The translations under genes were made by a program, and so were the position numbers. 64,000 bases of DNA from Pistricoccus aurantiacus (GTDB lineage: Bacteria > Pseudomonadota > Gammaproteobacteria > Pseudomonadales > Halomonadaceae), in contig NZ_CP042382.1 of assembly GCF_007954585.1 (NCBI RefSeq), forward strand, positions 62,001-126,000, in the 5' to 3' direction. Shown in pieces: positions 35,550 to 43,058 of this stretch. Each line of letters starts with the position of its first letter. The stretch's first letter is position 1. The notes below the pieces were generated by a model. That model ran no database searches and was not told the origin of the DNA. It was given only the letters and a program-made list of their open reading frames with translations.

Positions 35550-36612
35550 CGCGCCTTGCCGGGGCCAGCAGCACCCAAGCATGCCATCAAGCGAGTCGAT
35601 CGGTTGCTGGGTAATCCTCACCTCCATCAGGAACGCCCTCTGTTTTATTGGCTCGTGGCGTCGCTGCTGATCGGGCACACGACCCGTCCACGGATTCTGG
35701 TGGAGTGGTCACCGATCGATGACCGTAGCCAGTGGTTCTTGCTGCGAGCTGCCGTGCCATTTGCCGGGCGTTCGCTACCGATTTTCGAAAAGGTCCACCA
35801 CAAGGATGGCTGCCAACACTGTGAAGCGTACTTACTCACGGCCTTGGCCGAGATCCTGCCGACCGATGCAACGCCGATCCTCGTCACCGATGCGGGCTTT
35901 CACAACCCCTGGTTCAAGGCAGTCGAGGCGCGAGGCTGGTACTACGTTGGCGGGGTTCGAAGCCCTACTCGCTGCCAGGTGCCGGGAGACGAGTGGCAGC
36001 CTGTGGCAGATCTGTTTTCGCAGGCGGCATCGGTGCCGCGCGCGCTGGGCGCCGTCAAGATCGCCGAGAGCAATCCGCTGACTGCCCACCTGGTGCTCTA
36101 CCACCGGCCACCGCAGGGGCGAAAGCATCGCAATAAGCGAGGCCAAGTCTCTCAAGATAGCCGCAGCCGGGCGATTGCCCAGCGTCAGAAGGAACCTTAG
36201 GTGCTGATCAGCAACCTGCCGGAGCGTTCAACGCTGGCGGACAAGGTGGTGGCTAGTTATCGGCAGCGCATGCAGATTGACGAAGGGTTTCGGGACATCA
36301 AGAGCCCCTTGTTTGGCCTGGGCTTCGGCATGCACCAGTCTCGCCAGGGCAAGCGCATCGAAATCCTGCTGCTGATCGCGATGCTGGCCAATGTCGTCAT
36401 GATGGTTGCCGGCCTGTATGTCCGTGACAGTGGTCAATAGCGGCGCTATCAGAGCAACAGTATCCAGCACCGGAACGTGCTCTCCGCGTGGCGATTAGGT
36501 CTGGAATGGCTGCGGCGTCATCGTGTTGGTGCTGTCCCTTGGTCCTCTTGGAAAATGCTTCAAGCCAGCCTCGAGGAGGAGGCCAGGGGGCAGGCCTTAT
36601 GCGGCGGATAGC
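35550..36612 (+). pseudogene. IS4-family (IS10-like) transposase, 5'-truncated and with two stops
   Basis: The frame begins abruptly at the IS701 right end and reads ALPGPAAPKHAIKRVDRLLG, VTDAGFHNPWFKAVEARGWY and YRQRMQIDEGFRDIKSPLFG, closely following IS10 transposase from about its residue 50. TAG codons at 36198-36200 and 36438-36440 both replace the Trp conserved in IS10 (KEPW-VL and QGW). The C-terminal stretch NVLSAWRLGLEWLRRH continues in the same frame to about 36612. The first ~50 codons and left end are missing. Sequence 36613-36745 shows no gene. Confidence 0.85.
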
Positions 36613-36747
36613 CGGCGTTCGTGGGGATTCCTCAAGGTCTGTCCCCGATTGGTTGCCATTCCAGCAGACTCTGTCACGCTTCTACTGGTGACGAACGCCG
36701 CATGAACGCGGCGTTAAGGCTGGTGTCAGGTCAACCCAGCAGAATGT

Positions 36748-36772
36748 GAACAAACCCAGGCGGAGTTTGTTC
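36748..36772 (+). promoter_or_regulatory. Hairpin presenting the ribosome-binding site before 36773
   Basis: Perfect 8-bp arms GAACAAAC (36748-36755) and GTTTGTTC (36765-36772) enclose a 9-nt loop CCAGGCGGA that contains the CGGA ribosome-binding site, and the 3' arm abuts the ATG. Such a structure could modulate initiation. Confidence 0.5.
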
Positions 36773-38059
36773 ATGCCCAACCTACGTACTAGCGTCATCC
36801 TATTGCTGCTTTTGACCGTTCAGTTCAGTTTCTGGACCTCGGGGCTGAGTTATGAGCAGTTTCTGACACTCAGTGGCTACCTTGCTATCAATTTTATGTC
36901 CATCACCATGGTGCTGGCTACCCGGCCTGGGTGGCTGGAATCCCCCTTGGGGGGCCTGGATAGCATGTATCAATTGCATAAATGGACCGGTATTCTGGCC
37001 GTTATTTCGGCGCTGGCACACTGGCTGATCGAAATGGGGGATGATGGCCTCGAAGCCCTGTTTGGCACGGATCGGAGCTTGCGGGAAGCAGACTTTTCCG
37101 GTCTGCTGGACAGCCTTCAGGGTGGTGCTGAAGATCTAGGCGAACCTGGCCTGTATTTGCTGCTGTTTCTGGTTGTCATTACCCTGATCCGTTGGTTGCC
37201 CTACTGTTACTGGCGTTACCTGCACCGGGTGATGCCCTTGATTTATCTGACACTGGCCGCCCATGCCATGTTGTTGGCTCCGCTGAATTGGTGGCAACAA
37301 CCGACCGGCTGGCTGATGGCACTGTTGATCGTGGGTGGCGCCACCGCGAGTCTGCAATCACTGACCGGACAAATCGGAAGGAGTCGCCGCTACAAGGGGC
37401 TGGTTCAGGCCGTCAAGCAGACATCAGCCCATATCACGGAGGTCGTCTGTGACATGGGCAAGCAGTGGCCTGGGCATCGAGCCGGACAATTCGCCCTGGT
37501 GACATTCGACCGGATCGAAGGGGCGCATCCTTTCAGCCTCTCTAGTGCTGACAATGACAGCGGTCAGCTCAGCTTTCAGATCAAGGCGTTGGGAGACTAT
37601 ACCCGCAAGATCCCGCAGCATCTACGTAGTGGTCAGGCTGTTACACTCGAAGGCCCCTATGGTCGTTTTAATCTTAACAGCGGCAGAACAAACGCCCAGC
37701 AGATCTGGGTGGCGGGCGGCATCGGTATCACACCGTTTCTGGCTGCATTGGAAAACCGCCTGATTAATGCCGAACAAGAACATCCGGCAGTCACACTCCA
37801 TTATTGCACTGCCGGAGCCGTGAATGACCCAATGGTGGCTCGCCTGCAACAACTGACGAAGCAACTTGCGGACATATCACTGCACATCCACGACAGCCTG
37901 CAGGGGCAGCGATTGACTGTGAGCCAACTGCAGATCCATGACTACAAGGTGGATATCTGGTTTTGCGGGCCGCAAGGCCTGGCAAAAGCCCTGCGAAACG
38001 GACTGAAGCAACAGTCCATTTCCTTACGCTTTCATCAGGAGAGTTTTGAGTTTCGTTGA
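36773..38059 (+). CDS. Ferric-reductase-like flavocytochrome (COG4097 type)
   Basis: This 428-aa membrane protein has about six helices with haem-ligand histidines (LHKWTGILAVISALAHWLIE), then an FAD domain (HPFSLSSADNDSGQLSFQIK, VTLEGPYGRFNL) and an NAD(P) domain (QIWVAGGIGITPFLAALE; VDIWFCGPQGLAKAL). This is the layout of ferric reductase/NOX-type electron-transfer proteins, moving electrons from NAD(P)H across the inner membrane. The ATG at 36773 is preferred to the GTG at 36746 because of the CGGAG site. Physiological acceptor (iron, copper or oxygen) is unknown. It ends at a strong terminator. Confidence 0.85.
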   Translation: MPNLRTSVILLLLLTVQFSFWTSGLSYEQFLTLSGYLAINFMSITMVLATRPGWLESPLGGLDSMYQLHKWTGILAVISALAHWLIEMGDDGLEALFGTDRSLREADFSGLLDSLQGGAEDLGEPGLYLLLFLVVITLIRWLPYCYWRYLHRVMPLIYLTLAAHAMLLAPLNWWQQPTGWLMALLIVGGATASLQSLTGQIGRSRRYKGLVQAVKQTSAHITEVVCDMGKQWPGHRAGQFALVTFDRIEGAHPFSLSSADNDSGQLSFQIKALGDYTRKIPQHLRSGQAVTLEGPYGRFNLNSGRTNAQQIWVAGGIGITPFLAALENRLINAEQEHPAVTLHYCTAGAVNDPMVARLQQLTKQLADISLHIHDSLQGQRLTVSQLQIHDYKVDIWFCGPQGLAKALRNGLKQQSISLRFHQESFEFR

Positions 38060-38081
38060 AATAAGGTTCCCTTCCGGCCCT

Positions 38082-38111
38082 AATGCCAGTCAGCTAACGC
38101 TGACTGGCATT
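38082..38111. terminator. Intrinsic terminator after the ferric-reductase-like gene
   Basis: A perfect 13-bp stem (AATGCCAGTCAGC / GCTGACTGGCATT) closes on a TAAC loop and continues into T residues. Confidence 0.92.
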
Positions 38112-38143
38112 TCTCTTGATAGGGTACTTCCGACCGATCATAG

Positions 38144-38624
38144 AGACCACTTATCCTTGCAGAACTACGTTCAATTTATCCTAATGATGAAGTTTTTCGT
38201 TCAAATTTTGCTACGAAAACATTTGATACGTCAAACAGCAGAAATAAACAAATTGTTCGTTATATATTGGCCAAAATTGATGCGCAAAAACTGAAAAAGC
38301 TTTCTCAATGCCATCACCTGAAATCACTATTGAACATGTTCTACCTGAGAATCCTTCCGATAATTGGCCCGAATTTAATGACGTGGCTGCTGCTGCAGAA
38401 GTCTACCGAATCGGCAATATTACTTTGCTCGAAGAAGGATTGAATTGCGAAGCGGGCAATCATACCTATGAAGTCAAAGCGCCATCTTATCGCGCAGCGC
38501 CATAGAATCGACCTCGAGTCTCCCCGAGACTCACGCTGTTTGGAATGAGGATACTATCAATAATCGCCAGAGATCCTTAGCGCATTTAGCCACAGCGGTA
38601 TGGCGGGTTGCTCAACTTCATTAA
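38144..38624 (+). pseudogene. C-terminal remnant of a DUF262/DUF1524 (GmrSD-type) protein
   Basis: Three frames joined in order reproduce the C-terminal half of a DUF1524 HNH-like protein: LILAELRSIYPNDEVFRSNF and KQIVRYILAKIDAQKLKK; after a frameshift near 38310, PEITIEHVLPENPSDNW, YRIGNITLLEEGLNCEAGNH; after another near 38510, WNEDTINNRQRSLAHLATAV then WRVAQLH and TAA. The EHVLP and GNITLLE motifs are diagnostic. Base composition is much more AT-rich than the neighbours. GmrSD-like proteins cut modified phage DNA; this copy is dead and lacks its N-terminal half. Confidence 0.75.
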
Positions 38625-38747
38625 ATTTGGAAGTATATTGCTCGGGTAGAGCCCCGATATTCAGCGAAAAATGCCACTTATATGATGCAAAACAGTTCCT
38701 GACTATAAAAAATATCAGCCATCTTTAGCAACAATGTGCTCAGCGAG

Positions 38748-38878
38748 CATCTGACTTCCGCTCTAGATGGCTACCCCTACCAACCAAGGCAATAATCGAC
38801 AAGTTTAAGAATTCTATAGATCTTAGTGTCTACGTTGTGATGGACGACTTCATCAACGAAACCAACCGCTATGCGGAT
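38748..38878 (+). pseudogene. Decayed fragment of a second ttrA gene
   Basis: The plus strand reads EHLTSALDGYPY (from ~38748) and, after an internal deletion and frame change, AIIDKFKNSIDLSVYVVMDD then FINETNRYAD. These correspond to EQLASALDGYPY and LIIDKFKDPKHLGLYVAVDG, FINETNRYAD in the intact TtrA at 30914-34006. Nucleotide divergence is considerable, so it is not a fresh duplication. The rest of 38625-39001 shows no gene. Confidence 0.75.
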
Positions 38879-39001
38879 TTGCAGTTAATATCCATCTCGC
38901 TGCTCCTAAATAAATTGAGCAAGGAGACCAAATGCTGCCATCAAGAGATGGCTCTTATGGCTTAACCTATCATCTGACCTTTTACATCAAGCCTCTTACA
39001 C

Positions 39002-39241
39002 CTAACTTCCAAGCAGTTTCGAAATTTCTCGCTCGCCCATGCGATCGAAGTCTTCGGGTATCTGGAACTGCCCTTTCAGAAAACCCAGGCGCTTCTGCTT
39101 ACTCGGTTCAGGGCTATCGATAGCGGTAACTCGGGCAACAGATTTACCCGCCTTGGTGATAATGAAGGGTTCGCCTTTCGCCGCTTTTTCGACAAGTTGA
39201 GAAAGACGAGCACTGGCCTCGTGAATATTGATGGTTTTCAT
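39002..39241 (-). CDS. Orphan Phd/YefM-family antitoxin
   Basis: This 79-aa protein starts MKTINIHEASARLSQLVEKA, followed by AKGEPFIITKAGKSVARV, the standard DNA-binding fold of Phd antitoxins, with a charged C-terminal toxin-binding tail (FQIPEDFDRMGEREISKL). Such genes normally overlap a downstream PIN/VapC-type toxin gene. None is present below 39002, where the decayed ttrA fragment and short unrelated frames lie, so the toxin was probably lost. A perfect inverted repeat 16 bp upstream is a likely autoregulatory operator. Confidence 0.85.
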   Translation of the reverse strand: MKTINIHEASARLSQLVEKAAKGEPFIITKAGKSVARVTAIDSPEPSKQKRLGFLKGQFQIPEDFDRMGEREISKLLGS

Positions 39242-39256
39242 AAAACCTCTATTGAT

Positions 39257-39279
39257 TAGATAAAACTTAGTTTTATCTA
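39257..39279. promoter_or_regulatory. Inverted-repeat operator of the phd-like gene
   Basis: TAGATAAAAC-TTA-GTTTTATCTA is a perfect 10-bp inverted repeat with a 3-nt spacer, 16 bp upstream of the antitoxin ATG, in the position expected for autoregulation by a Phd dimer. Confidence 0.7.
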
Positions 39280-39466
39280 CCTAGTTTAACAAGATTCAAT
39301 TTAGTCCCGTTTTACCCAAACGATAATGGCTCTCTTCCTCTTTCCGCCAAGCACAGGAAACTTCATAAAAAAACTTCATTTTTCGTTTTGCCTGCCGATG
39401 GAAGAAAGGCGTCGACGAATCACCAAGCCTCGTCGAGTAAAATATAACGGAGACAAGGGAAAACGA

Positions 39467-39979
39467 ATGAAAAAGCTGAAACTTGCCGCTGCCATCGCCA
39501 CTCTCGCCATGCTGACCGGTTGCGCCAGTATCGTGGGTGATAAAGATCAAACCGTCAACATCAGCAGCAGCCCCAGCCAAGCCAATGTAGTGATCACCGA
39601 TGAGCGTAGTGCGCATGTTCACACGGCCACGACTCCCACCACGGTACAATTGAAAAAAGCCGATGGTTCCTATTTTGGCGGCAAGACCTATACCGTGGAA
39701 ATTTCGAAGGATGGCTATGCAAGCCGCACCATGATGATCAATTCCACTCCCAACGGCTGGTACATCGGCGGTAATCTGCTGTTTGGCGGCCTGATCGGCT
39801 GGCTGATCGTCGATCCGTTGACCGGCGCCATGTATAACTTGTCCCCGGATAGTCTAAATATCTCCTTGGGGGACAACGTCGTCGCCAACGACGACGGCGA
39901 CTCTGCGATTACGCTGGTGCTGATGGAAGACGTACCGGAAAGCCTGCATAGCGACATGCGCTATGTCGGCCAGCTTTGA
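39467..39979 (+). CDS. PEGA-like outer-membrane or periplasmic lipoprotein
   Basis: This 170-aa protein has a lipoprotein signal peptide with lipobox LTGC at residues ~16-19 (LAMLTGCAS). The mature part starts SIVGDKDQTVNISSSPSQAN and resembles PEGA/carboxypeptidase-like surface domains (VQLKKADGSYFGGKTYTVEI, SKDGYASRTMMI). A hydrophobic segment (GGNLLFGGLIGWLIVDPLTG) may dip into the membrane. The ATG at 39467 follows AAGGGA; an open extension upstream is non-coding in character. Function unknown. Confidence 0.78.
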   Translation: MKKLKLAAAIATLAMLTGCASIVGDKDQTVNISSSPSQANVVITDERSAHVHTATTPTTVQLKKADGSYFGGKTYTVEISKDGYASRTMMINSTPNGWYIGGNLLFGGLIGWLIVDPLTGAMYNLSPDSLNISLGDNVVANDDGDSAITLVLMEDVPESLHSDMRYVGQL

Positions 39980-40106
39980 TAGAAACAGCGAATACCGCCG
40001 CGGCGGTATGCAGAAGTATCCACTGGCAAAAGGTAACCAGGCCTTCTAGGTTTAGGTGAGAGGCCCGACATAGGGATCGGGTCTTGAAGCCAAACAAGGA
40101 GGATGT

Positions 40107-40295
40107 ATGGCAGCTGACAAGCCAGAAAACGAGAAAGCCAGTATTCCCGAACCCGGCGACGAGGGGGAACCAGGTACGCCGGGCACCGGAGAAGACGTAT
40201 GCCCGCGCTGCAACGGCACCGGCAAGGTCGACGGCGAGCAGTGCGCCGACTGCGGCGGTTCGGGCTATATCGTCAAAGGTATCGGCGGCGCTTGA
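40107..40295 (+). CDS. DnaJ-type zinc-knuckle miniprotein
   Basis: This 62-aa protein has an acidic, Pro/Gly-rich first half and two knuckles of the DnaJ cysteine-rich type, CPRCNGTG and CADCGGSG, which together make one Zn site. There is no J domain, signal or membrane segment. AAGGAGG lies 6-7 nt before the ATG, one of the strongest sites in the window, and a terminator follows 17 bp after the stop, so it is a monocistronic real gene. Function unknown; it might be a zinc chaperone or a thiol protein (inference). Confidence 0.8.
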   Translation: MAADKPENEKASIPEPGDEGEPGTPGTGEDVCPRCNGTGKVDGEQCADCGGSGYIVKGIGGA

Positions 40296-40311
40296 TGGCG
40301 TTCGATCTGAA

Positions 40312-40345
40312 AACCGCTCGAACTATAAAGTTCGGGCGGTTTTTT
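40312..40345 (+). terminator. Intrinsic terminator of the zinc-knuckle gene
   Basis: AACCGCTCGAACT (40312-40324) pairs with AGTTCGGGCGGTT (40329-40341) with one wobble pair, loop ATAA, followed by six T residues. Confidence 0.92.
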
Positions 40346-40387
40346 GTCATACTGACGCCATTCCGATATTCAACGACCTTATGACCC

Positions 40388-41176
40388 ATGCCTCATTTAC
40401 TTACCCACCGCCAGCGCGTTTCCAACCTGAGTTCCAGCGACTCGAATAGCCACTCCCACGAAATCTGGCAGACGGTCAACGCTGTCAGCTATCAGCTGGG
40501 GGGCCTGGCTTTCATCGCCGGCAGTATCTTCTTCTTTCCGGCGCTTCAGACGTATCTGATCTTCGGCGACTGGCTATTCTTCATAGGATCGTTACTTTAT
40601 CTGATGGTGACGGGTCACGATCTGCTCGAGGTGCTCAAGTACTGGCGCAAGCATCAAACCGACACCTTCAGCGATTATATCGAGTACGTCTCGGCCTGGG
40701 CCTGCGTGCTCGGATCGGCGCTGTTCGCGGTAGGCAGCCTGTGCTTTTTTCCCTCCATTGAAGCCATTGCGCTAGGCAGCTGGAGCTTCATCATCGGCTC
40801 GATACTGTTCGTGATCGGCGGTTTCGTGAATCTTCTACAGGTGGTCGAAGCGCCGTCAATGCTCTACATGCAGCTGTTCAACATCACCGTGGCTCAATTC
40901 ATTCTTGGCTCGGGGCTGTTCACGGTGGCCTCGATTCCCTATCTATGGCAATTTCCCAGCGATCCGGAGCGGCAGATTACCGCCTATGCCGCCTCCCAGT
41001 TCCTGTTTGCCAGCGTGCTGTTCTTTATCGGCGGCATGAGCATCTACTACCGCAAGCTTATGCGTAAGCAACTGCTGGCTTCCTGTCACGCCAGCGGACT
41101 CGGCACCATGTTCATCAGCGCACTGCGCAAGGAAGATGAGCGAGCGAGCAAGGAACACTCTTCGTCGTCTCGATAG
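40388..41176 (+). CDS. YrhK-like multi-pass membrane protein
   Basis: This 262-aa protein has six to eight helices arranged as repeated pairs. Each repeat ends in a similar phrase (LAFIAGSIFFFPALQTYLIF GDWLFFIGS; LGSALFAVGSLCFFPSIEAI), as in YrhK-domain proteins. The N-terminus is Ser/His-rich and soluble, and the C-terminus is charged (KEDERASKEHSSSSR). It stands alone, after the terminator at 40312. No function is established for the family. Confidence 0.72.
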   Translation: MPHLLTHRQRVSNLSSSDSNSHSHEIWQTVNAVSYQLGGLAFIAGSIFFFPALQTYLIFGDWLFFIGSLLYLMVTGHDLLEVLKYWRKHQTDTFSDYIEYVSAWACVLGSALFAVGSLCFFPSIEAIALGSWSFIIGSILFVIGGFVNLLQVVEAPSMLYMQLFNITVAQFILGSGLFTVASIPYLWQFPSDPERQITAYAASQFLFASVLFFIGGMSIYYRKLMRKQLLASCHASGLGTMFISALRKEDERASKEHSSSSR

Positions 41177-41498
41177 TTCTCAAGCGGGTATGCTTTAGCG
41201 ATGCGTCAGCGCTACGGAACATGGCATGGCCACTATCGACCTCGACACTTTCTGTCACCGTCGAAAGCGATTGGCTGCACTTGGTCAGCATCCTAAAACG
41301 GATGAGGCCAACTGGAGCGCCATCACTTTATTCGCGACTACCTGCTGGCGGATATGCCCTCCATTTCCTAAAGGCTTTTTTAAGATGCTACTTGCGCCGA
41401 AACCCCGCCTGCATCAACTCCAGCATCGAGGCAATGCCATCAGGATTCGTGCCTCGAAATAGCCATCCAGGGACTGCAGAAGCATGATAGTAATTCTC
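41177..41498. other. Gap with only a doubtful coding remnant
   Basis: About 320 bp without a confident gene. A plus-strand frame from the ATG at 41226 (MATIDLDTFCHRRKRLAALG) reads as protein and, after one frame change near 41310, continues HFIRDYLLADMPSIS and stops at about 41370; this could be a small broken gene of unknown family. I see no promoter, terminator or RNA. Confidence 0.35.
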
Positions 41499-41624
41499 TC
41501 AACCCATCACTGCCTGGATCACTTTATGCAGGCGATGCAGGTTGATCTGCTGGGGTACCAGCACGCGGCGCCAGACCAGAGCCTCGATATAAAGCAATTC
41601 GATGCGTAGGCACGTATCAGGCAT
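41499..41624 (-). pseudogene. N-terminal remnant of a pRiA4b ORF-3-like protein
   Basis: The minus strand encodes MPDTCLRIELLYIEALVWRR then VLVPQQINLHRLHKVIQAVM and G-stop. The VWRRVLVP...LHRLHKVIQAVMG pattern is that of the plasmid pRiA4b ORF-3-like family, where the next residue is normally Trp, so the TGA may be a Trp-to-stop change. The 41-residue frame is far shorter than the family (about 180 aa). GAAGAG precedes the ATG. Function of the family is unknown. Confidence 0.5.
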
Positions 41625-41670
41625 GAAACTCTTCTACTCGATTCTTGAATCAGGGCATGGCGCTCTTCCC

Positions 41671-42564
41671 TTATTGGCGCACGCGACGATTAAACCTTAG
41701 ACCCCTCGCTCTCCCGCTGCCCACCAGCATTCCCAAGGTAATCAGCCCGGCGGCCAGCGCCAATAGTGGTGTCGATTCAGCGTAACCCGTCAGGATCAGT
41801 ACCACCGTGGAAAGTAGCGGAGTGAAATAGGCCAGCAGCCCGAGCAGACGTAGGTCGCCATGCTTGATGCCCAGGTCCCAGGTGAAGAATGCGCTGCCCA
41901 CCGGTCCCAGGCCCAGACCGAGCACCCCAAACCAACCGATGCCCTGCGGCCAGCGTGTCGGTTCGAAGAGCCAATGGCAGAGCGCGGCAAGCAGCGCAGT
42001 GGCCAGGCAGAAACCGCCCACCGCTGCGGTCGGCACGCTACGGGTCGCGCGTGACAGCACCGAATAGCCGCTCCATAGAAAGGCGCAGGCAAATGCCGCC
42101 GTGTAGCCCAGAATACTTCCCCCGGCATTGACATCGCCGCCTACCAGCAAAGCTGCGCCGATAAACCCCAGAACGCTGCCGATCACGTGTATGAGGCGCA
42201 AGCGCTCACCGGGCAACAGCGCGACGAAAAGCACGATCAACAGCGGCCATAAGTAACTGATCAGTCCGGCATTGGCCGGCGGCGCGTTCTGCTGGGCGAC
42301 GAAGTAGAGCGCGTGATAGCCGAATAGCCCACCGACCCCCAGCGCCCATATCGCCGGCGGCTGCTTGAGTGGAACCAGTAGGGATTTCCCGCGCAGTTTT
42401 AGCCAGATGGCGAAACAGACAAAGGCGATGCCGAAGGCCAAGGCGGTAAGCAGGAACGGCGGCACCGGGCCTGCCAGCTGAGTCAAGGCCGCCAACAGCG
42501 CCCAGTTAAGGATCGTGGTGGCACCGATAACGGTGGCGCGACTATCGGGAGCGGGTTGCAGCAT
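41671..42564 (-). CDS. EamA/DMT-family transporter
   Basis: This 297-aa inner-membrane protein has ten helices in two EamA repeats (ATTILNWALLAALTQL; LGYTAAFACAFLWSGYSVLS). It resembles the YddG/RhaT group that exports amino acids or other metabolites. I take the ATG at 42564; ATG at 42579 is equally possible and no good ribosome-binding site is seen for either. It overlaps the end of the phosphodiesterase gene by about 23 bp, so the two are probably translated together. Substrate unknown. Confidence 0.85.
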   Translation of the reverse strand: MLQPAPDSRATVIGATTILNWALLAALTQLAGPVPPFLLTALAFGIAFVCFAIWLKLRGKSLLVPLKQPPAIWALGVGGLFGYHALYFVAQQNAPPANAGLISYLWPLLIVLFVALLPGERLRLIHVIGSVLGFIGAALLVGGDVNAGGSILGYTAAFACAFLWSGYSVLSRATRSVPTAAVGGFCLATALLAALCHWLFEPTRWPQGIGWFGVLGLGLGPVGSAFFTWDLGIKHGDLRLLGLLAYFTPLLSTVVLILTGYAESTPLLALAAGLITLGMLVGSGRARGLRFNRRVRQ

Positions 42565-43054
42565 GATTTTTGTCGGCATCAAGCGGCAGATGAACGACAG
42601 CCCCACGTAGCCCCCGCTCATCCGCCCATAGCTTGCCGAGAGTGATCGGCAGCGTGAAACGCCGCCGACCGCCGCCCCCGGGGTTGAACCACAGCCGTCC
42701 GTCTCGCCATTCGTTGCGCGGCTTGTGGGAATGACCGTGAAGCACGGCGTCACAAGATATATCGGTGTTGAAGTCGGCGATATTATGCACCAGGTGCAGC
42801 CGCCAGCCGTTGACGAGAATATCCAGCGTCCAGGGAGTCGTTTCCGTCCAGTCCTGGGTGTCGATATTGCCGCGCACTACGAGAAGCTCTGCCATCTCCG
42901 CCAGACGCTTGAGGATAAAGGGCTTGCCCACGTCGCCGAGATGCAGGATCAGCTCGCAATCCTCGAGCAGCGGCAGCGCCTCGTCCCATAGGGTGCCGTG
43001 GGTGTCGGCGATCACCCCGATAGGGGTACCAATGTCGAAGCGCTCAAGATTCAC
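42542..43054 (-). CDS. YfcE/MJ0936-family metallophosphoesterase
   Basis: This 170-aa phosphodiesterase has the metal-binding motifs of the calcineurin-like fold in order: IGVIADTHG, LHLGDVG, VVRGNID, LVHNIADFN and the C-terminal GHSHKPR. It hydrolyses phosphodiester or phosphomonoester bonds with two metal ions; the natural substrate of the family is usually unknown. It lies 4 bp after ilvD on the same strand and overlaps the DMT transporter gene, forming a three-gene unit. Confidence 0.88.
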   Translation of the reverse strand: MNLERFDIGTPIGVIADTHGTLWDEALPLLEDCELILHLGDVGKPFILKRLAEMAELLVVRGNIDTQDWTETTPWTLDILVNGWRLHLVHNIADFNTDISCDAVLHGHSHKPRNEWRDGRLWFNPGGGGRRRFTLPITLGKLWADERGLRGAVVHLPLDADKNHAATRSR

Positions 43055-43058
43055 TTGG

